From Lachnospiraceae bacterium (GTDB lineage Bacteria > Bacillota > Clostridia > Lachnospirales > Lachnospiraceae): a stretch of DNA of 64,000 nt. Below, piece by piece: positions 54,501-61,400 of this stretch. A program made the translations under genes and the position numbers. The notes below the pieces were generated by a model. It ran no database searches and was not told the origin of the DNA. It worked only from the letters and a program-made list of their open reading frames with translations. Position 1 is the first letter of the stretch. Each line of letters begins with the position of its first letter. The stretch is taken from NCBI GenBank assembly GCA_017634065.1, contig JAGBOC010000013.1, positions 1 through 64,000 of the forward strand, read 5' to 3'.

Positions 54501-57500
54501 AGACTATACTGATGTGCAGACTATAGAAGAGTTAGAAACAGCTACTGGTTATGCAGTGCTTGTCCGCGATCTTGATATAGCAAATAAACAAAGAGCATTA
54601 AATCTTAATCCAGGACTTATCGGTATCTGTCTAAATGGACATACAATCATGGGAGATGGTAGATATGGATTATTAAATATCAACCACGCATTTAATATCT
54701 GTGATTGTAAAATACAAAACAACACTGGTGGTATCACTTCTGATGAATCATTTACACAAGCACTTGATATCATCAATATAAATACATCTGAAACAGTAGG
54801 CATCTATGGACTTGCCATAAGAGATGTAGCGTTTGATGCAGGTTATGCCTTAAATATCGAAGAGGGAAATGTTTTTGTAGATAGCATTGCGCTCATGGGT
54901 TGTATCAAGGCAGGAACAAATGGAGTATTAAGAAGTGCAGTTAATGTAAATATAGGTGAGTTAGTTATTATAAATAATAATTTATCGAATGCTAATCCAC
55001 TTGTCAGAGTCACAAACTCAATGAACATTCACGATATGGCGATAGAAGGAAATGTAATTAGTGACTCGATAGTGATAATTGATTCAGATGCGACAATTGA
55101 TAATTTAGATTTACATAACAATACAAGTTTAGGTAAGGGAGCTCTTTACATAGCACCTTCAAAGAGTCTTACTATTAGTGAAGATGTAGAAGTATATGAT
55201 AATAAAGCTGTAGTTGGCGGTGCATTATATGTAGCAGGTAGAGTAGTAGTTAATAATGGTGCGGACTTTACAATAAATAAAGCAACAGACAAAGGTGGTG
55301 CTATTTATCTTGCAGATGGTGGAAAAGTTTCAGTAAGTGGTGATGTAAGATTTGTAGGAAATAGCGCAGAAGTTGGTGGAGCAATCTATGCTGAAAAATT
55401 AACACTCGGAGACCTTTTAATTAATGGCACAGAGTTCTGGAGTAATAAAGCATCAAGCGATGGCAGTGCTATAGCATTTGGTGGAGAACTTAATGTATCT
55501 AACTTGACATTTAGATTTGGTAAGGAAGGTGCAACATACATTTCTAACATCAATAAGACTAGTGCACTTGATAAGGCTAATATCTCATCTATTTCTTTCA
55601 TCAAGAATACTATAACAGGAAGTGCTATATCTCTTACAAATGTAAAAGATGGCACAGTCGTAAGAAATATAGAAGCAAAAGATAATACATTTGCGAACAT
55701 AGTTGAGTATAAAGATATAGCAGAAGGAAATAGTGTATATGTAACTAACTTAACCGATATTTCAGGAAATACATTTACAAATGCAGGAATTACATTTGAT
55801 AATGTAAAAAATGGAGTATTAAATAATATCGTGATGGATAATAATACTTCAAATGCATATGGTGCGACCCTTATAAAAGGAGAAAATACAAAAGTATATT
55901 CTGTAGGTGAACTTACATATACAAATAATAAGAATACAGGAGCTTATGGAAGTGCTATAACGATACTTGATAAAGCAGATCTTGATGAAGATGGAGGCTT
56001 AAATGTTTCTGATAATAGGTCGGCAAATGGTGGAGCAATCTATCTGGATGGAACTCTTGGAGTTCAAGCACAGCACTCAAGACCACTAAAAGTATCAGCA
56101 AACTATATAAATAATACATCAAATACAAAGAACATTTATATAGCAAATGCAGATTCTTATGTGTATGCGACAGGAAAATTAAGCGATGACACAACACTTG
56201 GCTTCACAGCAGGAGCAGTAAATGTCACAGCATTTAAGCACTGGAATAGTACATATATAAATAAGATTGGAAATACTGATAGATTTACTTATACTCCAGA
56301 GAACTCAGGGTTATTTATAGTTGATACATTATCTAAAAATGCAAAACAAGAGTTCTATAAGAGTGGAGTAGGAAATAATGTTGTAGTAAAACTTGGAGCT
56401 AACTTTACTAAACTTCATTTCGTTACAGCAGGAAAGACAACTGAATATGCTACACAAAATATCGAAAGAGGTGTCGAAACAAAACTTGATAAGGTTCTCG
56501 CTATAAATAGCAGTGAAAAATGGATAGCACCAAATAATAGCGATGCTTCAGATTATAAATGGTCATTTAAGACAGATGTGACAGCAAATTATTCTTCAGC
56601 AAATGAATACATTTATAAACTATTCACATACTCAATTGTTTATACTGGTGGATCAAAAGGTGGAACTAAAACTTACAACAACATTGAATACGGCGAAGCT
56701 ATTTATGCAGATGAAAATACATTTGAAGGACTTGGCTTTAAGTCTTGGACACTTCGAAATGCAATCACTGGTCTAAAGAGAGAATACTTACCAGGCGATA
56801 TGATAAAGAATATTTGTCAAGTAGATGGTGGAGTTGCTTATCTTGATGCAAGATGGAGTGGAGAGATACTTATAAAGATTGATCCAAATGGTGGAAGATA
56901 TGGACTAAACATTCCTTATAATACGACATATGATATATATACTAAAGCAAGAAAGAATATCGTACTTCCTGAAACATATGAATTTGCTCTTGGTTCACCA
57001 ACTTATGAAGGCTATGTGTATGGAATAAATGCAGATGGTTCAGGTGCAACTTATCATATTTCCGATATAGTATCATTTGAAGATGACATTACACTTTATC
57101 TCATTTGGCTTAAGCCAAATAAGAAAGATTCAAAAGGTGGTAATAGTGGTGGTGGAGGCGGTGGCGGTGGTGGTGGCCACGCAAGTGGTGGCACCATTAG
57201 ACAAGGAGATTTAGAGGGTGGCCCTGGTGTAGTAAATGAAGAGAACCAAGGAACACCAAATCCATCTACTCAAATAGGAGCATTTACAATTGATTCATAT
57301 GGCAACATAAGAGATAGTGCACAAAATATAGTTGGTAATATTTATATAGGTGATAGAGTAAATGATGACGGAAGCTTCACTGCTTCAAATGGTATAACTA
57401 TTTATCCAGATGGTGCTGTGAAAGATGTATATGGAAATGTCTACAATCCTGATGGCTCAATAACTACTGCAGATGGTTCAACTTATTTTGTAAACGGTGA

Positions 57501-58380
57501 TGTAATGGATAATACTGGCACAGTATATCATGCAGATGGCTCAATAACACTTCCAGATGGTGCAGTTAAAGATGCAGATGGCATAATTCATTATAATGAC
57601 GGCTCTATCATGCTTCCAGATGGCACAAGATACTTAACTGATGGCACTGTAGTATATCCAGGTGGTATACTTGTAAATCCAGAAGGACAGGTAGTGCCTC
57701 CAGAAATAGTAGCAAATAATACAACCACAGGTTCATGGAATTATGATCCAACTTCTGATAAATGGAAATTTGAAAATGTAAATGTTGATGGAACAAAAAC
57801 GGCATATTCAGACAAATGGATTAATACAAAAAATACTCAAGGACAGGATGCGTGGTATACAGTAGATAAAGATGGCTATATGATTACTGGATGGGTAAAA
57901 AGTGATGGGGAATACTACTATATGTCAGATAGTGCTAACTCAAAAGGAGAACTTGTGAAAGGTACTGTTATGATAAATGGTAGAAGTTATACATTTGACT
58001 CAAATACAGGAGCACTTTTATATGGTGACAAACCACTAACTAACTATTATGTTTTAGGTGCAGTGAACCATATAACTGGTGTGGATGGCATATGGAAAAC
58101 TTATGATACAGGAGAAAAATACTTTGTGACATTCTTTAACCTTCCTGATGGAAGTAGACTCGAGGTCCCACCATCAGAATGGTATATGATAGATGGAAAT
58201 TATTACTTCTTTGATACATATGGTATACCTGAAACAGGTCTTACTATATATGATGATAAGTATTACTACTTTAATTCTGATGGCACAATGAAAGAGGGTG
58301 GAGAGGTTACGATAGGTGATTCTACTTATGTATTTGATAAGGCAACAGGTGCTTGTCAGACGATAAGAAAAAATAATTAA
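39550..58380 (+). CDS. Giant secreted modular beta-helix surface protein (6276 residues)
   Basis: An uninterrupted 18.8-kb gene. Signal peptide (1-29), then an acidic Ser/Thr/Glu region (60-460) split by an Ig-like segment (VSWKVKKVLVATFASINV near 275). From about residue 680 come some seven beta-helix modules. Each opens with a Cys/His head (H-x-H-K-x-C-G...C-x-H in the last four, at residues 2875, 3564, 4216 and 4959), followed by a CLNGH strand (Cys765, Cys2211), a C-D/N-C strand and many GGAIY and FxxN turns like Chlamydia Pmp repeats. Each closes with YTPENSGLF and a KLDKVD strand. A Gly linker (near 5870), DG-rich repeats and choline/glucan-type cell-wall-binding repeats (6060-6276) end it. 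No LPXTG is seen. Presumed adhesin. Confidence 0.9.
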   Translation: MKGEFKRIISIILIVAMTITNNGLMVFADSVDTIVDHKTLDVKETPNYYYEQTTTTVEEYETYLESQNPDVFTKEKNNPSKEKNDETESSEVFDEKKELENIETQNNEEKDNNEKENDETIDETEKEDDEVTTTKVEKEESEKDQETTLESETSESETSENETKESETENTESEETTKTIVEENNDIATASDAETNDANDTSAKEEIATKSDADENEESEVVKVSTESETNIEENYETEITATESELKTLATESEISIATSSEAENKKVKIIATVSKVSWKVKKVLVATFASINVKSGEKEKDRIDRLATYANVIIVNEKGEEKVFSVNLKWQLLKKYEVNAKSEKQDSPISKDVWRENLKVDEFIKEQEEIKVSTSNIAKIEEKIKSENEKLDDKEYVLEIAESEKELDETLESVEIKESVEVEESKEIAENIEQVESIEQVESAEQVETAEQTESAEQIETAETIESVEQVEKIDPTVAGFNSTEGTISDATIVNDDEVSDETYETELIDNETNAELAKEEVDENSDELVEATESIITVANENDFNLKSVVSTDEEISDLMINYYDLQTIYLYTVDMKYLGDEIIELIDKENSVEAKDEEIIEKDNEEKTEKGLVEKVFNFFGLNLGASAESTEKVEESKVNKKENTSFDLTAYLKESKVDILELTNLEPVVVEFDEHLLGAGATHTAHQIASNVNGDILTADNIFDSVIGGDARDMLDLSPSNTRIKATGSNIFIAGTYYLPSDIRISNHWIVENNNTLTLCLNGHNVTFATAGCVRGEGRVVVCNCGGESKITTEGPQYHWRDKWYASTSETYTKWNEKSLFSGKEVGVYAKDNNIVFANAVIKNQYNGRKAVSQMEDSEMDEPENSGDGSLVWGKKELQLYNVRFENNRATRSNGVAANAQLGKMIIEGCSFTGNQNLSNKGGAVAFNPKSTIIHNSTFKNNISFTNGGALYGRSYTNSDEGTEIGTKITKTTFEGNVARIEGGAIFMDYLCDKGVTIDGTESEKVVFKDNYAGVSGGAIAVKHMRSVDGQDVNAYSYEDPTSRNRLLNINYASFEGNAAKGIKIDQKSGTVSDDESSLRENHGGAIYLSSETLKYSTFPTDLPVKKVNIKNCSFTNNIAKGFSLEIKAKDTTGAFTGDVLAKYNVGNSGGAIYASKVAELNITDTVFDNNKSITGAGLCVKESTVSIAGGELSNGKAYNCTYNATEFYKRIVSPGGGAVYIMKGAHLSISQNTKVRANENAFYLDGGSIDLGVSEVKQNVGEYLIGYTNYKTNRILFSGVDIKDHEFSETRKDYASTLSDATIGNRSYECGIYAPSYISFKGTNAISGNKRNYYTKSGTTWVAKNEYANLVMTSSASNLKFDLSKYLFDVPFTDQDISERIGLYYEFDASGPDQIIAFDKWNYQNVRVIDEGGLWTNYFEIDNSHKGQWCEGWKFYIEKELIRMSPDIVQVKFDSFIENVPRIKPQYYNFRKSAGRKLKIATPTEIVRRDIKTPGRTLLGFLGIDKTDDSNTKYDLWDFDRCVIDPNVAVNNEIVIILVYTNDSIKIKPCGCANGTICSHDGFASNHSDRGIGTNEREARYLNYIEVATYPQLSYRYRGQKTQYVLSKDLTITSDEAKEFINGGLILNLNGKTLTYDTSSSSDAHIFTTSGTDTMRDANDAKVMICGIATPGSTERGKITARGTHKGAFISADKDVYLSSVDVENVVATSDSDKAFINSDIKEVDTDIYINDVNFENIGLNSDLINAGSRVILEKSKVTSVSLDGSLVKLKANANINTAFKLIGSEISLVPIADSLVSSDLIGPKVGTKILIASSNITNNIFDSHLIKLKESENGTASNIKLTGNVNITNNTLINGTSLIYNDASNGDDVFGETRSDNIKISNNTVPHVDGNAIISLYEKSLTFKGNVVITGNEAEGVSKATNKVSTIRSGNNTLIYFDEVALNVLNNKTKHEWYAENNNGTTQTFTKPIFTQVPGTKLRASDSVIKISLSDNSEDEAQKIYERWSIDNIIGEKEAEMTFMRDDSYNEDDPFDIYKKGTTDKESDIYLGSSFVAVRFRLYNYKEGVDERLDTSAGYTQAAIQRVEPDVYTLLDTPQYKFDFSRTSVMWEAFAYRKSDGTYDYSNERLYPEKTTNIAIKSTRSVLVSGYIYNHNNKRHVHEGNVELWTEARNEGHLQATNSFVFLHNDIELTHELLFTPETTYHLCLNGHKLIVNKDMNWFKSDTCHLIICDCKKTGSIVDNGAFTNDLIKVDGGKLTINDITVGPFANVTGGRVLSVNETVDTKIDNLLIKEIRSDETGLTNHSFIDINTNNRASISNVTIRSSVMSSDDERNAILSVTNRVANASIKIKGLKIENNEVVASSVLSGAGYVFRLNSYDNVTLESPVIKNNKVVLGAPIEIRGTGTLTSDITMKNVAFTENQKNYYKNDTTHEMLLDEQLTKGISANFAVTGFNKFNIEGGTFSGNKFNTYSETLQDDEGAVIDFVNYESTLTVKNVVFDGTATTVADKMLGIAILDRSDDLFENVTFENYNIGNSTYMLIAKGGAYSVAGTYVGRTTFRGSTNFNNNKALKVIDVESVRLDPNNENEGLVLLNGTRFTNNTSVADNGVINIGTNIVTKASGAVITKTSGTAVRAEAGEFKMFNTEVSGGSGAKASVYINNVASLILGDKVVVKDNATNIYLHGTGAVNAKIKVENNHPILGTSDINFSVTDIEYNFFDQWGENYIEKYNSSVGSSYTYLPSDLFKLDSALASSRKVYSSGDIASGDQKLWVSSSATSNQYATLVFFDRDIKGPKEIARQYIKVGLKTKLTRVQVDYISTLSQVWMVEADGLRPKEQSMWRIYSSGHFNDFEVENYETGKTYYAYLTKKHIHKICGPDSFVACGPNHADSVSHTIDYDFVQVGTNENIINEASRSNYIGLSNNLIINQEALDSLNDRDIVLCLNGYELRFEKDATLTTSHSFALTNCEKTGFVSVDGNEKTSNPLINISGALNTFSMYNITFKDFETSASVVKVSDVKIVSENVTFTNIKSSATHGIYDIESGTAYVENIVFTNNIASGSSILDLRFASFTAGKIGSISINNNTYTNKLLSLSGTGNMDSIIVENNTMIEGGGSDSYGAIYVDNGANITYANNAKISLNDASVNAESKGGALSIYGTLNFNGNVTLENNKAGLGGAIYVDSTGSLNVAGEAYFRENEGNIGGAIYSKNWSNVNMSSAIYDSNIALTHGTVAFGGAYSGRATFKNHTRNTKELIYNLNDNGLDSINIDTDTLFIDNALASSMVYLRNISSGNIEISYLSTGNSVKSFVELATGSLTIDNSVITDNTFADSVFIFENPRNVSVASISVYENKITNAILSVSGGKVDINNNMTFRDNIARLGKTKELLVSGEGGYFRATEKITRGKKYLLSAYTNGIKVFEKWDNATIDNYDVPQSSDPGHYMVTPENSDTIKLSEEDSEKGYEFYKVGNTSSQDIYIGREGVDFVKLRFVDPENDNSLFASQNIEKGKETKLDKVDTLECDLTKQKWVATISDGTVKTFVFTGVERASSSNSIDVSYSRPHLHKICGLRRIDTCHHIDGSSHLELEYQIVSNKSEFETTSDQYVYINDDMTVDSPIVLSSTIRGICLNGHTITLEGNDTYSLFNTSQELTICNCKANGGITTNDIDVKGQPIIDYSGNNLGLYGIRFSNISATDSIIKLTAMGSAILHAGRITFESNADFGIKGAIDNEFNNIIFIDDVTFDQNNNASNKAVLDINDGFNIGTLSITHNMLSSEIVRFSGSGFMAIEEIIAKENIVSTNSSVVVVESSADVNVINDATFDTNASFGSTLSIKDNARFTVLGTSSFINNMAEKHSAIDVADNCDLVFNEVVFDGNRNTSSGDSVVSFGNSILRLINPIFKNHTSDNSILLSNKAGSTSGELYLTNPIFTNNKGIAIKLDGLRNGLIDNVNIDRESANNFTNVLNIKASTVSITNLKVKEANLSGSAVVVENTRGVEFENIELNNNTISGSALSVTDNSSIVNVRGDINIYGNTADITLTNGSYLKASGVINKNSNMTFNVSNSPQKLFEGWDKNHIETYGQIASKSNPRRYTYTPENSGLFNIKGDSSYTIFKGGVSDRVSVYAGARDAYSVLSFVYVDEDYVETIIDTQNVMKGASAVDTLLDTVDSYEYELKHQTWYAPNNTTGAYDVKWEFKNDVISSINNDAEIKYVRKHIHKVCGNKYYDECNHKETLMKHTSTVVYTDATSSDAAYWPSTAEYINLLNDIEFNERLNLSNLKGICLNGHKIIVGNVSNNFMSISSELHICDCRHSDEAAIAVKSGVTLTNSLIRVNTGATFNAYNIRFKDLSLNDYVDFTTTYTYAIENSGNVYLEKPIFTGPTNTGANGLLKNNGSTNQFKIVEPLFTEITLNTSSPLLNLTSRFDIATISVIRNNGYAVPLIKVTDNVSVGSFVLLDNTGATGQGLVSIDNGMTLTLKENNIFENNESQGGGVIRVAGTLIAEKDLVFKNNVTVRGTGRGGALYVDTNGRVITRGETKFIGNEAMYGSAIYADNISETAFENMKEPYFENNTALTRGVIYWSGALRLATPTFANHMPYDVTTSKGVRTGILVNNSAGDKLMLDAPTFINNNLVGSSDSATAIKVSGLSADSRIKDFDNNTRDNTMENYLYAEDSSIVISGDIYSPLCNNKFIDSMFNIRNAVNVTLKDLDIEGQVVGNGAVSIQGAPVNIDGYIDVEGNVLANRNTAKNIYLVDDSSYLIGSGRAGNTSFIDEDSVMNISTGDRNNVKVFEGWNEYNFEHYDNSKMTSSYWKYMYTPEGSGLFEADSNQATLGYEFFKKGYAGDGDGNGDIYFGTSENFVKLKYYNDVESVEEYIAKDGDKEYYGYQNIAKGVATKLDRVDSHEYEIEKQEWYVGYETKDTYDHLEKFNPLDPRPTIAGVNGVVETFDADQEIKYHQFHIHKVCGLKLSDTCYHNGHANHTTTVDYTDVQTIEELETATGYAVLVRDLDIANKQRALNLNPGLIGICLNGHTIMGDGRYGLLNINHAFNICDCKIQNNTGGITSDESFTQALDIININTSETVGIYGLAIRDVAFDAGYALNIEEGNVFVDSIALMGCIKAGTNGVLRSAVNVNIGELVIINNNLSNANPLVRVTNSMNIHDMAIEGNVISDSIVIIDSDATIDNLDLHNNTSLGKGALYIAPSKSLTISEDVEVYDNKAVVGGALYVAGRVVVNNGADFTINKATDKGGAIYLADGGKVSVSGDVRFVGNSAEVGGAIYAEKLTLGDLLINGTEFWSNKASSDGSAIAFGGELNVSNLTFRFGKEGATYISNINKTSALDKANISSISFIKNTITGSAISLTNVKDGTVVRNIEAKDNTFANIVEYKDIAEGNSVYVTNLTDISGNTFTNAGITFDNVKNGVLNNIVMDNNTSNAYGATLIKGENTKVYSVGELTYTNNKNTGAYGSAITILDKADLDEDGGLNVSDNRSANGGAIYLDGTLGVQAQHSRPLKVSANYINNTSNTKNIYIANADSYVYATGKLSDDTTLGFTAGAVNVTAFKHWNSTYINKIGNTDRFTYTPENSGLFIVDTLSKNAKQEFYKSGVGNNVVVKLGANFTKLHFVTAGKTTEYATQNIERGVETKLDKVLAINSSEKWIAPNNSDASDYKWSFKTDVTANYSSANEYIYKLFTYSIVYTGGSKGGTKTYNNIEYGEAIYADENTFEGLGFKSWTLRNAITGLKREYLPGDMIKNICQVDGGVAYLDARWSGEILIKIDPNGGRYGLNIPYNTTYDIYTKARKNIVLPETYEFALGSPTYEGYVYGINADGSGATYHISDIVSFEDDITLYLIWLKPNKKDSKGGNSGGGGGGGGGGHASGGTIRQGDLEGGPGVVNEENQGTPNPSTQIGAFTIDSYGNIRDSAQNIVGNIYIGDRVNDDGSFTASNGITIYPDGAVKDVYGNVYNPDGSITTADGSTYFVNGDVMDNTGTVYHADGSITLPDGAVKDADGIIHYNDGSIMLPDGTRYLTDGTVVYPGGILVNPEGQVVPPEIVANNTTTGSWNYDPTSDKWKFENVNVDGTKTAYSDKWINTKNTQGQDAWYTVDKDGYMITGWVKSDGEYYYMSDSANSKGELVKGTVMINGRSYTFDSNTGALLYGDKPLTNYYVLGAVNHITGVDGIWKTYDTGEKYFVTFFNLPDGSRLEVPPSEWYMIDGNYYFFDTYGIPETGLTIYDDKYYYFNSDGTMKEGGEVTIGDSTYVFDKATGACQTIRKNN
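40843..40968 (+). repeat. Seven 18-bp tandem repeats (ESAEQV)
   Basis: Seven in-frame 18-bp units in the acidic N-terminal region of the giant protein, encoding variants of E-S/T-A/I/V-E-Q-V. Likely variable in number between strains; the frame would be kept. Confidence 0.85.
48172..56620 (+). repeat. Four tandem Cys/His-headed beta-helix modules
   Basis: Modules begin at 48172, 50239, 52195 and 54424, with periods of 689, 652 and 743 residues. Each begins H-I/L-H-K-I/V-C-G, has a C-x-H after 7-10 residues, then a CLNGH/CLNGY strand, a C-x-C or N-C pair, a Pmp-like beta helix, and a closing F-x-x-W...Y-T-P-E-N-S segment. Three earlier modules (head lost or altered, near 41600, 44215 and 46036) are more divergent. 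Internal DNA identity is low, so these are old duplications. Confidence 0.75.
57360..57690 (+). repeat. DG-rich short beta repeats near the C-terminus of the giant protein
   Basis: About nine imperfect units with a (N/A/P)DG(S/A/T)-I/V-x-x-x-DG pattern, such as PDGSITTADGSTYF and ADGSITLPDGAVKDADG. They resemble short beta-roll or propeller-type repeats and lie between the glycine linker and the wall-binding repeats. Confidence 0.7.
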
Positions 58381-58398
58381 CAATTGTGTGTTAACGTA

Positions 58399-58426
58399 TA
58401 CAAGCGAAGATACGTCTTCGCTTGTA
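58399..58426. terminator. Strong hairpin between the two giant genes
   Basis: TACAAGCGAAGA (58399-58410), TACG loop, TCTTCGCTTGTA (58415-58426): 12 perfect base pairs but no T-run. A second small hairpin, TTGCCA/TGGCAA, follows (58430-58447). It may weaken or stabilise read-through rather than terminate fully. Confidence 0.5.
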
Positions 58427-58499
58427 GGGTTGCCACATAATTGGCAAAATAATAAATTAAACGAAAAGAATTAGAGAGGGAATTCTTCAAGGGGAAGAA

Positions 58500-61400
58500 A
58501 TGAAAGAACAATTTAATTTGAAAAGAGTGATTGCAGTAATGCTTGTGGTCGCAAATATTTTTGCATCCGCAGGTTTTTCCGTACTTGCTAGTAGTGTAGC
58601 AAATATGGTTTACGTTGCAACTATTAATGAAAAGGAACTTAAAAACTATTATTATCTATACCAGGAGGAGCAGTATCAGTATGAGCAGAGTATAAAATAC
58701 TATGCTGATTATGATACAGAAGATAATATTAGTGATGAATTAAAGGATAAGGTCAAGAGTAAGCTTGATGAGACCTTAAATCAGAGTGAGGAGACGGTAC
58801 AAAGCACCGGCACTTATGATGAAGATACATCATTAAAGTCAACAGAAAAATCAGATAATTTAACTTCCCCAGAAGAAAAATCTGAAAAGAGTGAAAACTT
58901 TACAAATGAAGAAAACCCTAAAGATTCTAATTCAAATGATAATATAAATGGAACTGATTATAGTGAAGAGCCAGAAAATGATGAGACAACAACTGAAATA
59001 CCTGAAGAAACAGAGACAAGCGAGACAGTAGAGACAAGTGAAAGTGAAAAAGAAAGTACAGAAGAGACAAGTGAGACATCTAAAGAAGAAACAAGTTCTA
59101 CAGAAAATGCAGAGACAAGCGTAACAAGTGAAGAAACTAAAGAAACAATAAAGGAAGAGAGTACAGAGACAAAAGAAAAAGAAGTAACAACAGAAAAAGT
59201 AGCTACTGAAAATAATGTAGATAAAATAGTTGAAGAAGAAAAGGTGTCAACTGATAGTGAAACTGAAAGTGTAAATGAGAATATAGCAACTAATTCAGAA
59301 GTAAAAGAGCCTACTGAAGCAACCATTAGTGAAATAGTAAAAGAAGCAAGTGTAAGTGAGGTCGATAAAGTAGTTGAGGCAAGTGCAAGTGAGATCGAAA
59401 TAGCAACTGTAAGTGAGATAGAAGAAGCAAGTGCAAGTGAAATAGAAAAGGCAAGTGAAAGCGAGATACAGACAATTGCTACAAAATCTATAGTTGTGAT
59501 AGCAACTGTCCCAGTTGTAAAGTGGGAAGTTGTGAAGATATATCTTGCAACTTATTCAGAGTTTGATATTTTAGCTTACAATGACCAAGTAGCAGAAAAG
59601 ATAGATAAAGAAAAACTTATAAATGATAAACTCGCAAAAACTGCAAGAGTTCTCGTGAAGAATAATCTTGGCGAAAGCAAACTTTTAACTATAAATATAA
59701 AATGGAGTGTTAAAAAGAGAGTAGTAATTGCAACTCGTTCAAATCCAAAAACTTGGCCATATAGAAAAGAAAAATGGCAAAAAGATTTTGGTATGGGAAA
59801 ATATCAAAATATAAAAGATGATAGCGATGTTATTAAAGCAACAAGTGACGAAATAAAAGTAGTAGAGACATTAAAAGAAGAAGTAAAAGATGAGCATGGA
59901 GATGATGCAGTATTAGTAATTAAGAAAACAACTGCAAGTGTGATAAAGAATAATTTGAAACTTGAGAAAGCAGTTTATGAATCTGATGAAGTTGATGAAT
60001 TAGAAAATGAGGAAATAAAAGTAGAAGAAAGTACTGCAATTCCTGAAAGTGTAAAGCAAACATATATAGAAGATGAGACAGCAGATATAACTGTAGTTAG
60101 TGCTGAAAGTTTGGATGAAAAAGCAAGTGACGAAAATAAAGTAGTAACTGAAGAAACAGAGGAAATAATTGAACCTACAGTTGCTGGTTTTATAGGCTCT
60201 GATGTGTCATCAAGCTCTGAAGTGAGTGAGAATGATGAAAGTGAAGAGAGTTCTGAAACAACTATGTCTTCTGAAGCCACAAGCATTGAAGATACAACCT
60301 CTGAAGATACATCATCTGCAGAATCTTATGTTGTAGCAACAGAAGATGAGGCTATAAGTGTTGACATGACAGATGATGTAGTAAATAATGAAACGGAACA
60401 AGTAGCCACAGAATCAGATGCAAGTGAATATATAAATGATTTACCATTATATAAAGATACAGTAAAAGACGCTGATAACAAGGATGCTAATGGAGTTGTA
60501 TTAAATGGTAGCTATGATTTAGCAGAGATGGAAATCTATACGGTAGATTTAGAAGATTTAGCGACACAGGTGCTAAACAAGTTAAATGGAACTGACACAG
60601 AAGTTGTAGAAGTAGATGATAGTTCTGAAGATTTAGAGAAAGAGTCATCAAGTAGTGCAGAACCAGAATTACTTCCAAATCTACTACAATCAGTATCTAA
60701 TTTCTTTGGAGGACTTTTCGGAAGTAGTGATGATAGTACTACAAATGAAACTGGAAAAAAAGTAGAGACTAATGATGATGAAAATGTAATAAGTGAAGAA
60801 GAATTAAGAAAACTTGACAATGCAAGTCTTGACTTAAGTGATGCAGTTAATGAACTAGGACTTGGACTTTTACCAATGCCAGAAGTTGGTGTAAATGACT
60901 TTGGTCTTTTTGGCTCAGGCTTTAATGAAGATCATAGATATGCAGCATTTGCACTTAATCATCCAATATGTGGACTTAAAAAATCTGCTGATGGATCAAC
61001 TTGCACGGGTCACACAATAGATGGTGAGACATTCTATCATAACTCTATTAATACTCAGCCAACTGATAAAACAGATTATATGGGAATTGAATGTTCAGAA
61101 AGACTACCTCAACTTGCGCTAAAAAACACTGCTACTGTGAGTGTCACAAAAGATATGGCAGTATGTTTATTTGCTGATGCAGGGTCTACTGATAATACAT
61201 ATACCTTGACTAATAAAATAAAAGTTGAATCAGGCGTTAATTTTTATATTTGTACCAATGCTATAAATCTTCGATTTGCTTCAGAGAGTAGGATTTTTGG
61301 AAGTGGTAATGTATATATTTGTAATTGCCAAGAAAGAGATACTAGTGGTGCAATGACACATATAACAACAGAGAATGATTTCACAGTTATAGACCAATTT

